Positions 18,505 through 28,366 of a stretch of DNA of 64,000 nucleotides are shown here, piece after piece (within the stretch, counting starts at the first letter, position 1; each line of letters starts with the position of its first letter). The translations under genes were made by a program, and so were the position numbers. This DNA comes from Pectinophora gossypiella (taxonomy: Eukaryota > Arthropoda > Insecta > Lepidoptera > Gelechiidae), in the NCBI RefSeq assembly GCF_024362695.1, contig NC_065415.1:12751438-12815437 (forward strand). The letters are read 5' to 3'. The notes below the pieces were generated by a model. The model was not told the origin of the DNA. It saw only the letters and a list, made by a program, of their open reading frames with translations, and did no database searches.

Positions 18505-18966
18505 GACGACAGGTCGACATGGCAATTCTCTAGTGACGTGACGTTTTCAATATCGATATATTTTTATTATGTATGTAACAAAATGTGAATAAAATAATCC
18601 CACGTTTTCATTTAAGTTAATATTTATTCATCTGAATCATCTAACGTTAATTTTATTTCTAAAATATTATTCTTAGTTTTCAATAATTTCTTATATATTT
18701 ATAATTTTGATTGGCCATAAATATTTAGATTAGATTTCTTTTAAATCTATTGTTTTTCTTTTGTGTTAATGTTAATTTCTAATTCAATAAATTATGTGAG
18801 CGAGATTAAGATAAGATTAAAGATTATAGATTATAATCGATAAACGCGGTCGATACGGACTCGTGCGACACTAAGACTAAGACGCCGCGGGGACTGTGCG
18901 GGTGTGCGGGGCGACCCCGCCTCCGCGGCTCACCTCATGCCCCGATTGCCATGTCGACCTGTCGTC
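18505..18966. mobile_element. TIR element of 462 bp (GACGACAGGTCGACATGGCA ends)
   Basis: GACGACAGGTCGACATGGCA at 18505 is the exact reverse complement of TGCCATGTCGACCTGTCGTC at 18947-18966. The interior is AT-rich in the left three-quarters, then GC-rich (CGCCGCGGGGACTGTGCGGG) near the right end. There is no ORF. It is a non-autonomous DNA transposon by structure. No other copy occurs in the window and target duplication is unclear. Confidence 0.75.
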
Positions 18967-19289
18967 AACAGTAGGTTTGTAAATAAACTAAAATCATTTT
19001 TCATTTAAACAAATACCTACCTGTCCCGAATAGTTCATCATGACACAAACTACACGTCAGGGGAAATCTTCGGATGGGCTTTACAAGGTGTCATCCCATC
19101 TCATTTGGGGTGTTGGGGCCTCAAATAAATATTGGATTCTATTTTTATATTTCAGGCGGAATATTTTATATACTTACAATATTACTTACGGTCGTTCTCG
19201 TGGACGGATGTATTAGTATAATTGACAGCTCTAAAAATAGGTAAACGTGCTCTAACGTATAGTTTGATTGATATCACAGCATTAAATGA
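18967..19289. other. No feature recognised
   Basis: A possible retroelement 3' end (TGTTGGGGCCTCAAATAAAT, 19113-19132) is the only notable text. Confidence 0.3.
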
Positions 19290-19401
19290 GATAGTTTTTA
19301 CGAAACTTTTTCGATAAACACATTGGAATTTAGGTACATAAAGTACACAAAATGTGCCAATTTATTGTCTCATATTATGTGGTTCATACACAGTGAACGT
19401 G
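19290..19401 (+). mobile_element. TTAA-flanked MITE, 5'-truncated copy
   Basis: TAAACACATTGGAATTTAGG, TGTCTCATATTATGTGG and CACAGTGAACGTG end exactly at TTAA (19402-19405). It matches the right part of the 190-bp element at 3605-3794. Confidence 0.65.
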
Positions 19402-19758
19402 TTAAAACCGAACACTAGGACAGCTGAAACTATCTCCTTTTTCTTGGAATTTCATGTTTCACGGTAACACGTATTATAAAAAGATATCTTTTAAAGTCAC
19501 AAAGTGTGAATATACAATATGTCAATAAAAAAAACAAAACAAATAACAAAGTGGTATTTAGCTCCCAGATCAGCATACTTGCCCCGCTTTCTGTCTGCTG
19601 ATGCTTCAGCAGCCGCACCGGCATTCCGCACCGTAAAAGGCATATGAGACACAGCCAAAGTACTTACGCAAGTTGCGTCCCACTATTGGGTAATTCCTCT
19701 CTGCCACGGCACCAGTGTTCAGCCACTTGGCCTTTTGCCGTCGGTACGACAAAGACCT
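19402..19758. other. No feature recognised
   Basis: AT-rich, then moderately GC-rich (19560-19750) without matching repeats. Confidence 0.35.
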
Positions 19759-19916
19759 GGGGGGTTAAAAAGACCAAATTGAAGCAATTCATCTAAAAAG
19801 CAATATAGCAATTTGACATTTGCGCATATAAAAGTAAGTGCGCAATGCAAACAAATGTCAAATACCATTATTGCTTTTTTAGATGAATTGCTTGGATGTG
19901 GCCAGTTTAACCCCCC
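19759..19916. mobile_element. GGGGGGTTAAAA MITE, intact 158-bp copy
   Basis: GGGGGGTTAAAAAGACCAAA .. GAAGCAATTCATCTAAAAAG at the left is mirrored at the right by CTTTTTTAGATGAATTGCTT .. GGCCAGTTTAACCCCCC. The inner part ATTTGACATTTGCGCATATA also has an inverted partner (ACAAATGTCAAAT). The whole element can fold into one long hairpin with GTAAGTGCGCAATGCA at the tip. It is non-coding. Confidence 0.8.
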
Positions 19917-20805
19917 TGTGCCGTGTTACTCACAAGTACGTGTAAATTACGTTTGTCAAAAATAGTAGAGGGATTGTAAAATATACTTGTGAAATAAACA
20001 TTGACATTTGTAACTTGTAATTTACGTATTATTGTGTTCTTGTAATAATTTTGACAAGAAAATGTCATGTAATACAGGGCTTGTAAGTTTTGATAAACAC
20101 GGCACTGGGGGCTCCAACACGCACGGTATATTGGACAATATAAGTGCTCTCCGGGCGATATCATTGACGAAGGAATCTTTCTGAGGACCGACCGCAATTC
20201 GATACCAACTCTTTCTCTTTAAACGAGTTGGTCCCATTAAGTCCAGGAGCCGCCCCACTGTGGAAACTGCCTCGCGCTCTTTTAAAGAAATACTTGTATA
20301 AGATTTCCTTTAATATTATCCATATCACGTGTATAAGATTACTCCTATTCGTCATAATAACAGCCAATTATATAACGCTCTTTATATTATGTAATCTTTC
20401 ACGTGACAAAATGTACTTATTATGCGACTCATTTTTATAAAGTCTGAATATAAAGAAGATATTGTACCTATAAACGAAATTCGAATTCGGAGGACGATTA
20501 ATAAATGTTTAAGTAATTTAATTTTCTGACAATGTCTATTCTTGTCGAGTAAGTAATAAATGATAATAAATTGAGAAAATGTTGGCTTTCATCAATTATA
20601 TTTCATTGTGGCATAATCCTTTGAATAATAAATACTTTAATTTGTTAAATTGTTTGTTTTGAATCAATATACATCCACACAAATTTAATAGGCCGGCGGG
20701 TCGGTTTACCCCCACCATACGTTTCATCATAACCATTGAAAAGTGGTTAGAAGTCTTTTAATTATTTGAGGACTTGTCCATCCCAATAGGCATGTATGAA
20801 ACACC
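19917..20805. other. No feature recognised
   Basis: Frames at 19907-20197(-), 20022-20258(-) and 20228-20440(+) overlap each other without recognisable motifs. GC-richer text at 20160-20280 may be old retroelement sequence. Confidence 0.3.
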
Positions 20806-20819
20806 AGAGTATCGAAATA

Positions 20820-21308
20820 AAACATCATGTCCTGTTATCCTGTTTCTCACAGGGTTCGCTTATCTAACCTAAAGATTTTACAGGTCCGGTTTTTACAGAA
20901 GTGACTGCCTGTCTGACCGTCCAACCCGTGAGGGGAAAACTAGCCCAGTACAGGTTAGGTCACATACTCCCGAAACGGAGTTTTCTCGGGTACGTGGCTC
21001 ACGATGTTTTCCTTCTTCACTGAGCACGTGATAAATAATCATTTATGATTCAAACATGAATTCGAAAAAACGATCATAGAATTAGGTCCGTGCTGGATTC
21101 GAACCTGCGACCTTACAGTGAGAGTCAAGCGTTCTGCCAACGGGGTTACCACGGCTCTCGAATAAGTGAGCTGTAAATAGGCTACACAACATAAAATAAA
21201 TGTATATAACTTTAAGACATATTACGTTAGGTACATACCCAAGTTGGGACATAAAATTGTATCACAGAAATGAAAAACAATAAATAACTTTCTATTCTAT
21301 TCTATTAA
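20820..21308. mobile_element. 489-bp insertion with antisense tRNA-like SINE sequence, 14-bp TSD
   Basis: AGAGTATCGAAATA occurs at 20806-20819 and 21309-21322, bounding this segment. Its middle is an antisense tRNA-headed repeat: on the minus strand GAGCCGTGGTAACCCCGTTG (A-box-like, ~21145) and CAGGTTCGAATCCAGCACGG (B box, ~21095), with body GAGCACGTGATAAATAA and GACTGCCTGTCTGACCGTCC in plus orientation. The right end is TTTCTATTCTATTCTATTA, a tandem tail in plus orientation. The tail implies plus-strand retroposition of a longer transcript containing the SINE in reverse. Confidence 0.7.
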
Positions 21309-21322
21309 AGAGTATCGAAATA

Positions 21323-21680
21323 CAGCAATGAACTAAATTAGAATACAGGAGCGTTTAAAAAGTTTGCGTGAAATGGATTTGCTCGTCATCAGTTTAGATC
21401 GCGATAAATATGTCGCGAAAGACAGATGGGTGACATGCAGAGTAATCGGCTGACAATCTTTTCTCTCCGGTCTTCTGCTCGCATTTTGTTTTTGTTTTTC
21501 CTCAACAGATACATTTTGAGAATGAGTACAATCAGGGAACAAACCCATAGATACTAATATTATAAAAGTGTGAAGGAAAGTCTGTTTACTAATTGAATGA
21601 AAATTGGCAAATAGACAAAACCCAAGGAAACTCAAGGATAGAATTAGGATAGGAATCTACTTTTCAGGGACGGGCTTAAG
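21323..21680. other. No feature recognised
   Basis: AT-rich. The 100-codon minus-strand frame at 21333-21635 has no recognisable motif. Confidence 0.35.
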
Positions 21681-22149
21681 CGATTCTCACATTACGCGAA
21701 TTATGTAGCGGTGGTGCACCGCGCGGCGAGGCGGTGTCCGTGTGTTATGTGCTATGCTGCGAAGGTGTATAAGCTGCTCTACGAAACTATGTGACCCTTT
21801 CCAGCAATACTAAGCTATGTAGCTGTGCGAGGAAGATGCGCTGTGAAGATGTGCCTCCGCAAAGTAGCTGTGCTACGAGCTATGCTACGTATCGATAGTA
21901 CTCTGCTCGGAACATAGCTAAAGTACGCATCCATAGCACACATCTATAGCACGCATCCTTTCATATAAAAAACATAATCTTAGTTGAATCCGTTTCCACC
22001 GGTGCTATGCTATGTGCACCAATGAATATGATTGGTGGATATCAAACGCATCCGTAGCATCGTAGCATAGCACGATTACATACAAGGCAATGTGACCTTG
22101 CCGACCATTTCACCGCCGACCGCTTGGTGTGCGGTGGCGTGTGAGAACC
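21681..22149. mobile_element. Repeat element rich in GCTATGCTACG motifs
   Basis: Outer ends GATTCTCACATTACGCG and, reverse-complemented, GGTTCTCACACGCCACCGC form a weak inverted repeat. Inside are many variants of GCTATGC, GTAGCATAG and CATAGCACGCATCC, plus CCGGTGCTATGCTATGTGCA. It looks like a non-autonomous DNA element with internally repeated binding-type motifs. A hAT-like fragment starts immediately after it. Confidence 0.45.
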
Positions 22150-22300
22150 AGGGAATCCAATCCCGACTCGAGATCGCAAATTCGAGATCCCGCTGGATTG
22201 GAAATACCAATTCCGCGAGGTCCCGAATATTTGGGGATCTCATCTAGTTTATAAAACAATGTATGTGTGGTTTAATACAACATAATGTATAAATATTTTT
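22150..22300 (+). mobile_element. hAT-like MITE, 5' fragment
   Basis: AATCCCGACTCGAGATCGCA, AATTCGAGATCCCGC and GGGATCTCATCTAGTTTATA match the left part of 1520-1871. An extra ATTGGAAATACCAATTCCGC segment interrupts the match. The right end is absent. Confidence 0.65.
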
Positions 22301-23322
22301 ATTGTGTATAAGGAACACCTGTGCACCTGTATACCTGTGAAGCTCTGCTGTAATGCTCACACGTTACGCAGCTACCAACCAGCTTCTATACTTTCAGCAG
22401 GGCCCACAGAATAACGGTTCACATCGCCGACCTACGCTGAGTGATGTTCTTTTAATATATTTGACCAATCGCCACAGCCATTAATTACGAAATACTTTCG
22501 TTCATAGTTCTAGTAATCAACGGTTGAAATGAAATTTTGATGGTTATTGATCGCGGTTAATTGTTACTTAGTTTCTCATAATTTTGGGGTGGTTTCTCGA
22601 TTAATTATTAAGGTGTAGAAGAATTTCATAATTCAGATATAGATACTTAGAGTCCGGTTTAATAAAGGCGATAGCTATTAAGGCGATTGTTACACGAGGC
22701 GGATTTGTAGCGGTGTGGAGAACCTACGGAGTAGAAGAAAGAGGTTGAAACGGCCCTAACGCGCATTTTGTATGAGAACCCCAACCGGTTGCCGGTTCAA
22801 CCCCACTCTTTTTACTACTACTCTAGACAGATAACTACGATAGCTCTACTGCTTATCAAATTCGATAGCCACTTTACCGGCACTGTATATTTTATATGAT
22901 AGGCTTTATCATTTACGAGAAGTATTTTTGCGATAAATAGCCGATCATACTAAGGGTTTTAGCTTTCCTGTGATAAGGTGGGAACTCCTTGCATGATACT
23001 CGATACCTAATTGTTTTTTGCCCTGCAGATTATAACGCACAAGACGACCTTTTAATATACCATCACGGAGCTCCGTGGATCGTCAAGTTTCCGGACGAGT
23101 GGAATGCAAAGTTGAAGTATAAACTATTTGCTCATACGTGTTTGGCGTTATAGATAAAATATAAGAAGAAAAAAAATTGATTGAATGCGCAATGTAGCAA
23201 GAATACACATAAAAACACTAACAATAATTAACAACTATTACCAATTACCTCTAATAAGCTGACTCTTCAGCGAATTAATACTACTGCTAAACAAAACAAA
23301 TTGAGAGGCATTAACCTATATT
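22301..23322. other. No feature recognised
   Basis: About 1 kb of AT-rich intergenic-like sequence without a placed repeat. Confidence 0.35.
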
Positions 23323-23480
23323 GCTTATCTTTATTTTGATCAAAATAATAATGGCTGGAAAACGTGTTGTGCTTGGATGTAATAACAAGGGCATTTGTAC
23401 CCAAAAACAAAGATAAAAGATGCATATGCCTGTTATACATGCAGTTAGAAGGTTAAACGAAGGCGACACTGAACAGCGCA
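23323..23480 (+). repeat. Central part of the GATGGCGCTG MITE family
   Basis: TTATTTTGATCAAAATAATAATGGCTGG, TGTAATAACAAGGGC, ACCCAAAAACAAAGATAAAA and GGTTAAACGAAGG align with 284-435 in the same order (written here in pieces). The terminal arms are missing. Confidence 0.5.
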
Positions 23481-23619
23481 AATATTTGTGTTCGGGAATG
23501 AAGCCTGGAAATACTCACCTTGGCCCTTCCAACCTCTTTATTCCATTCCGTGGGTGCACCGAGCGACGAGGCCGTGTTTGTGTATTAGGTATCAGCGAGT
23601 TAAATCACTACATAGTATA

Positions 23620-23648
23620 AAACAAATAAATAAATAAATAAATAAAAC
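23620..23648. repeat. (AAAT)n microsatellite
   Basis: AAATAAATAAATAAATAAAT lies inside a conserved-looking context (TAGTATAAAACAAA .. AAAACAAAGTCGCTTT). Confidence 0.8.
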
Positions 23649-23652
23649 AAAG

Positions 23653-23815
23653 TCGCTTTTTCTGTCAGTGGTTTCCCTCTTGCCTTCCGCCCCGCAGTAC
23701 TTTCTCTGACGCAAGTGGGATGGCGCCCAGAGTAGTCTATTACAAAACCATACTGGGACTCCTGTCCTCCGCCTCTGAATAGTACTGACAGTTACTGCTG
23801 CCCTCTGTCAGGTTA
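23653..23815 (-). mobile_element. TGA-tailed retroelement unit, antisense, truncated
   Basis: TCAGTGGTTTCCCTCTTGCC, TTCCGCCCCGCAGTACTTTC, GATGGCGCCCAGAGTAGTCT, AGGACTCCTGTCCTCCGCC.. CTCTGTCAGGTTACA: antisense central part of the unit at 62596-62899; both ends are missing. Confidence 0.7.
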
Positions 23816-24035
23816 CACCACTATGCACGCTATGTACGCTTAAATCTTTAAAATTAGGCTACGGATTTTGATGCGTTTTTTTAAATATATAGAGTGATTC
23901 AAGAGGAAGGCTTATATCTATACTTATAATAAATCTGTAGAGAGGTCAATTCTGTACATTAAATATATTTTCAAAATAACTATCAGGGGGTGATTAGTGA
24001 TCGATACTGATGCCAAAAATGCAATCAGTAAAATT

Positions 24036-24038
<3 letters not shown>

Positions 24039-24070
<32 letters not shown>

Positions 24071-24096
24071 GTCTGTCTGTCTGTCTGTCTGTCTGT
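24039..24096. repeat. (CTGT)n microsatellite
   Basis: Fourteen-odd CTGT units with a single CTAT variant. It sits near the 5' end of the outer Helitron-like element, a position where such elements commonly carry simple repeats. Confidence 0.95.
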
Positions 24097-24397
24097 ATGT
24101 TCCTTATAGAAACAAAAACTACTGGACGGATTTTAATGAAACTTGGTACAATTATTCTTCATACTCCTGGGCAGGTAATAGTATACTTTTCATCACGCTA
24201 CAATCAATAGGAGCAGAGTAGTGAAGGGAAATTTTGGGAAAGCGGGAGAAGTTACTCCATTTTTTAAGCTTCCGTCGCGTGAGCAGCCTTAATGGTTAAA
24301 GTTACATAGAAATCATGTATGACGGAAATATCTTCTAAATATATAAAAGGAGAAACTGACTGACTGAATGACTGACATATCAACGCACAGCCTAAAC

Positions 24398-24925
24398 GGC
24401 TAAACGTAGGCACTTGAAATTAGGAAGGGACGTAGCTTAGGTACCGTAGAGGTGCACTAAGAAAGGAAATCTCGAAATTCCCACGGGAACAGGAATTAGC
24501 GGGAAAACCCTTTTGTATAAAAATTCTAAACCGCTTAAGTTAGACGCTTGAAATTTGGCATGCAGGTACCATAGTTAGCATAGTTAACTTAAAGCTTAGT
24601 TGCAACTGGATATTGCAAAATTCCCACGGAACGGGAGTTAGCGGGAAAAAACATTTGTATGATAAAATCTAAACCGCGTAAGATAGATGTTTTCAATCAA
24701 GCATGCATGCTACGAATAAAAGCATGCATGCATACCTTAGTAAATATAAATAGTTACGGCTGTATTTTGAAAAATGGGAATTGGCGGGTAAAAAAAATTG
24801 TATGAAAAAATCTAAACTGCATAAGTTAGATGCTTGAAATTTGACATGCATATATTATATACCTTAGTGAATGCAAAGTTAAAAATTTCCCTGGGAACGG
24901 GAAGCGAGTTAGAGGCTTGAAATTT
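24398..24925 (+). repeat. ~145-bp imperfect tandem repeat inside the inner Helitron
   Basis: Each unit has TTCCCACGG.AACGGGA.TTAG, CGGGAAAA..TTTGTATGA, ATCTAAACCGC.TAAGTTAGA and GCTTGAAATTTGGCATGCA. Units begin near 24475, 24617, 24769 and 24882 (the last incomplete). Confidence 0.75.
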
Positions 24926-24927
24926 AT

Positions 24928-25080
24928 AGCTCGCGGTAGCGGCAACCAAGAAACGTCGCGGCCGCGGCGGCGTTTGTGGGGCGGCGACAGCGGTGGCGAG
25001 GCGCGGAGAGGGGGCAGATACCCGAGTGTGCAACCGGAACGCGGCAGACGCGTGAGGGCAGACGTCGTTGATGGTCGTGT
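24928..25080. other. GC-rich block within the inner Helitron (possible captured DNA)
   Basis: About 150 bp with dense CpG, for example CGCGGCCGCGGCGGCG and GGCGACAGCGGTGGCGAGG, inside an otherwise AT-rich element. A 144-codon minus-strand frame (24826-25260) crosses it but is proline/arginine-rich low-complexity there and shows no domain. Helitrons are known to capture host fragments, so captured promoter or exon sequence is possible but unproven. Confidence 0.4.
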
Positions 25081-25548
25081 CAAATATTGAATTTTGCGGG
25101 CGTACTTTTCACTATTCTTGGATGGTTCAAATCTTTCGTAGGTAGTTTTCTGTTGAATTTTCCAGGCGGACGTTTCACGGCGTATTTCTGTTGTAATTTT
25201 TAAATTTTGTTTAAATTTTCGAAACTGATCGTATTTTCCTAAAATATCAAACCAAATCATAAACTAATAATCTAGAAATTAATAACAATTCATTATTTAA
25301 CTGAGCTACTTATACTGTAACCTCATTTAAAAATAATAAAATTAAGCATTTTTTAACCTTTCTTCCACACACACAAAGATCTTTCTTTTATAACACGCCA
25401 CGCGGACGGAGTCGCGGGCAAAAGCTAGTGTATAATAAGATTCATTAAATAGTGGAAAAATACTGTTATTTTTAAGGTTTTTAATGTAAATAATTTATTT
25501 TTTTCTTCAGCATTGCACCCGAGCGAAGCCAGGGCGGGTCGCTAGTAG

Positions 25549-25795
25549 CTATAAGGTCAATGTGACCTCGGCGCACGATGTCGTAGGACCTATAAGTAGG
25601 TACATTATCTATTGAAAGCAAGGCCTAATGAAATACATGTGAAATCCAAACCACATTGTTTTACTTATGTGTGGAAATTTGGACCTTACGTGACAATTTA
25701 AAAGACATTTACTTACCTACTTCCTACTAAAATTGTCATAGAAATCACAATCAACTGAAGGGGACATAGATTCGACTACCTAAGTCATCATCATC
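25549..25795. other. No feature recognised
   Basis: AT-rich spacer; nothing identified. Confidence 0.4.
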
Positions 25796-25850
25796 ATTAA
25801 CTTAAGAGTCACGCTAATGTTGGTGTAGCATTCTCCATTCTTGACTATTT
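25796..25850 (-). mobile_element. TGA-tailed unit, 3' end only (antisense)
   Basis: CATCATCATTAACTTAAGAG, CCACGCTAATGTTGGTGTAG..CATTCTCCAT: the 3' terminal ~50 bp of the 62596-62899 family including the (ATG)n tail. Confidence 0.6.
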
Positions 25851-25898
25851 AATACCAATTATTTAAACTAATCTATCCTACTAACTACCTCGTACTAA

Positions 25899-26204
25899 CG
25901 GCCTCCGTGGTTCAGTGTTTGAACGTTGGGCCCATGATCCGGAGGTCCCGGGTTCGAATCCCAGTCAGGACATATCACAAAAAAGCACTTTACTTGTGAT
26001 CCCTAGTTTGTTTAGGACATTACAGGCTGATCACCTGACTGTCCAAAAAGTAAGATGATCCGTGCTTCGGAAGGCACGTTAAGCTGTTGGTCCCGGTTAC
26101 TACTTACTGATGTAAGTAAGTAGTCGTCACATGAGCCATGTCAGGGGCCTTTGGCGGCTCAATAATAACCCTCACCTCACAACCCACACGATAGAAGAAG
26201 AAGA
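25899..26204 (+). mobile_element. tRNA-derived SINE, full-length (SINE-B type)
   Basis: The tRNA-like head has an A box at 25908-25919 (TGGTTCAGTGTT) and a perfect B box GGTTCGAATCC at 25951-25961. The body contains GTGATCCCTAGTTTGTTTAG, GTGCTTCGGAAGGCACGTTA and GTAAGTAAGTAGTCGTCACA. The tail CTCACAACCCACACGATAGA-AGAAGAAG differs from SINE-A. It is presumably transcribed by Pol III and mobilised by LINE machinery. No clear target duplication was found. Confidence 0.85.
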
Positions 26205-26234
26205 CCAAGTAACTGTGATTGTGTATTACTGATA

Positions 26235-26348
26235 GTGAGTTAGTTTATGGTCAGTTTATTTGAATTTTCGTATTTCGAATTCTTAAAAAAATTTTTCTCA
26301 AAAAAAAAAATACGAAAATTCAAATTAACCGACCATAAACTAACTCAC
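26235..26348. mobile_element. Short snap-back element with ~41-bp arms
   Basis: GTGAGTTAGTTTATGGTCAG, then TTTGAATTTTCGTATTT, is matched by AAATACGAAAATTCAAATTA .. GACCATAAACTAACTCAC with two or three mismatches. The tip is a T/A-rich run. The 114-bp unit would fold as one hairpin. It is either a very small foldback MITE or a hairpin formed by inverted duplication. No second copy is in the window. Confidence 0.75.
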
Positions 26349-26960
26349 GGCCAGTTACACACATCACAGTACCTACCTCATCACACCTTAGGTAGGTACC
26401 TATTATTAATTAATTGGAATATAAAACTTCACCACCCTATTCCAATTGGCTACTTCACAGTTTTCAATGCTTATGCATTTTAAAAATGACAAACACTTAT
26501 TTATACCTCTTAAAATATTTTATTTTCTCGAAAAGTTTTATATAGTTAATATTTTTCATAAAGTTATATTATTTTTCTTCATTAATTTCAAATTTCGCCC
26601 GAAAACGGTTGGTCACGTGATATTTAGCCCAGTGACGTCACTTTTTAATAAACAAAGACAACTTGAAACGGTATAACCTGGTAGATAGTTTTTATTTTGT
26701 GATATGTGACATCATATGAAGCTCAATCATGGTCTTTTAATACACAGATAAAACATCGTATCTCATTTTATAAAAAAATTATATTTAAAAATGGTCTTAA
26801 TAAAAAAATAATTATTGGATAATTATCGTTAAGTAATAAAGATCCGACATATTTCATATTTTATTGTTACAATTGTCAATTGCCAATTGAAATTTGAGGA
26901 AGATTTCTTTCGATGTCCTCTACGCCATTAGGCACGCAAGACAGAATTGCAAATGGACTC
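26349..26960. other. No feature recognised
   Basis: AT-rich sequence. Frames 26247-26483(+) and 26446-26676(+) are A/T-biased and motif-free. GTGACGTCAC at 26632 is a perfect CRE-like palindrome. Confidence 0.35.
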
Positions 26961-26998
26961 TGAAACTATTTCTTCTCCTACCTTCAGCAATTTATACG

Positions 26999-27271
26999 TC
27001 AGCAATACATCTTCGAATAAGGTCGTGAAGAAGGGTCCAGGGTAAGTTCTAAACATTCACTCACCAACTTATCTTTACTGCCCGGGCCGCCTACAGCATT
27101 TGCCCTCAACATATAAAACTTAGGACACATCCCATTAAACTTTAGTTTTACGACCGCAAATATAACGTGGTCGCTCGATACATTGAAGAATGTGAACCAT
27201 TCGGTCAATGTAACCGCTTTGAATTCTGAATACTTTGTTGTCGAGCGAAAATGTTTTATATATAGCCATCA
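26999..27271 (-). CDS. Unassigned open frame (possible exon or element remnant)
   Basis: The minus strand is open for 90 codons from just after a TAA (27272) to a TGA. The predicted peptide includes TEWFTFFNVSSDHVIFAVVK, then NGMCPKFYMLRANAVGGPGS and ECLELTLDPSSRPYSKMYC. Its amino-acid composition is more protein-like than the A/T-driven frames nearby. Y(M)LRANAVGGPG faintly recalls the end of a fibronectin type III fold, but one weak motif is not an assignment. There is no clear initiation codon or splice signal in frame. It could equally be degraded transposon sequence. Confidence 0.2.
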
Positions 27272-27659
27272 GTTTATATCGGAAAATGTTATTGTTTTGT
27301 TTCAAAAAAGATTAAAGGGACTGTTTTCCTTTCGCTGCAGGAATGTTTACAAACAACACATTCATAAGTACATAATCTACACGAGTGCTACAGGGTAGCG
27401 GGTAAAAAGACCAATTTATGTCCGAAAGACTCGAATCGAAATACGATGAAGGAAATGCTTTTTACATCGAAACAGAATTAAAAAATAAAGTGCTGACATA
27501 ACAAAGGCTGAGACGTGTTCAAATTGAATTGGAAATGCGCAAATATTTGGTTTCAATCATTGGTTTGTGATATTATGGGATCGAATTAAGGCGTTCGCGG
27601 GCTCGCGGGTGATATAAAAACAGTCTAACATTTGCGTTTGTTCTTCCTTGGATAACACT

Positions 27660-27770
27660 CTTGATACATTTTTTACAATGTATGTCTTTCATTCCAGATA
27701 CGAAGACTGAGAGCTTTCCAAGAATTACTCCAATTTCTTTGGTAAATATCCTGTGATAGATATTTCCCGC
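27660..27770. repeat. Degenerate module, partner of 28555-28640
   Basis: GTATGTCTTTCATTCCAG, then ATTACTCCAATTTCTTTGG, TAAATATCCTGTGA aligns in the same orientation with GTATTTCTTTCATTAC, ATTATTCCAATTTTCTTGAG and CAAATATCCTGTTA about 870 bp downstream. This is an old direct duplication or two copies of a dispersed repeat. Confidence 0.5.
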
Positions 27771-27881
27771 GAAATGGTTTGCTGGAAAATATGAGGTTTA
27801 CATAGCTTTACAAACTGATAACTCAGCTGCTATAATTCATTGTCATTTTGTCGAAGGCGGTACTCGTTTAAGAAAACAAAA

Positions 27882-28254
27882 ACCTCTTTCATCGTAGTTA
27901 CTATAAATTGGTAACGTGGGCATCTAGGTGTTGGCGATGCGATGAATAATACAGCTGGACAATGTTATTGACGGCACTTTTATTAATTTTATATTATAAA
28001 ATGTTAACACACGATACACGTTACGCAGATTCTAGAACAAAGAAGAAGGCAAGTATTGCCATACTTAAATATTAAAATATAATTTTGTTGGGGATGCCAA
28101 CATGCTGCGGCCTGAGAGAACTTAAACTAAAAGAATACAATACAACTTATCCTATCCTCAAAAAATCAAATGAATAACTCATGGCTGCCAAATAATATTA
28201 CAAGTCACGTATATCATCAACTTACCATAAATTGGTAACTACGATGAAAGAGGC
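27882..28254. repeat. Inverted-repeat pair around ~300 bp
   Basis: CCTCTTTCATCGTAGTTAC (27882-27900 region) is the reverse complement of GTAACTACGATGAAAGAGG (28235-28254), each joined to the near-palindrome TTACCATAAATTGGTAA. A third TTACCATAAATTGGT is at 28281. The enclosed sequence contains TGTTGGGGATGCCAACATGC, which resembles an LTR start, but no second LTR was found. Confidence 0.5.
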
Positions 28255-28366
28255 TTTTGTGTGAAATATCCTGTTGTTATGTTACCATAAATTGGTGGTG
28301 TCAGATTGACCAATAGCCATAACACAGCATTCGCACGCGCGCTATAAACCGATGCTATTGGCTCAT

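Larger units (their letters stand above)
24331..25428 (+). mobile_element. Helitron-like element (inner), non-autonomous
   Basis: It starts TCTTCTAAATATATAAAAGG after an A and ends AGTCGCGGGCAAAAGCTAG before a T. The 3' hairpin is CGC(G)GAC GGA GTCGCG at 25401-25416, about 10 nt before CTAG, as in lepidopteran Helitrons. It carries a GACTGACTGAATGACTGAC simple repeat, a tandem array with ~145-bp period (24398-24925), and a GC-rich block (24928-25080) that contrasts with the rest. No transposase is encoded. Confidence 0.8.
23917..25545 (+). mobile_element. Helitron-like element (outer), interrupted
   Basis: The element starts TCTATACTTATAATAAATCT after an A and ends GGGCGGGTCGCTAG before a T, the TC...CTRR and A/T-insertion pattern of Helitrons. 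The 3' end has a short hairpin potential (GCGA with TCGC, GCC with GGC) just before CTAG. It contains a CTGT microsatellite (24039-24096) followed by GGACGGATTTTAATGAAACT. A second Helitron (24331-25428) sits inside. No Rep/helicase ORF is present, so it is non-autonomous. Confidence 0.75.

Noticed and set aside
24039..24096. CRISPR-like array
   Set aside because: Simple CTGT microsatellite without spacers; eukaryotic context.
24826..25260. 144-codon minus-strand open frame
   Set aside because: It lies entirely in a Helitron-like element, crosses AT-rich and GC-rich blocks of different origin, and shows only low-complexity proline/arginine content.
25951..25961. Possible functional tRNA gene (perfect B box)
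   Set aside because: The sequence continues into a SINE body and tail and recurs elsewhere with the same extension; cloverleaf pairing of a true tRNA is not evident.
26999..27271. Fibronectin type III exon
   Set aside because: A single YxLRANAVGGPG-like motif is too weak, and the frame ends in a stop without a usable donor site.
27990..28200. Solo LTR beginning TGTTGGGGATGCC
   Set aside because: Only one candidate start, no matching end, no flanking duplication and no second copy in the window.
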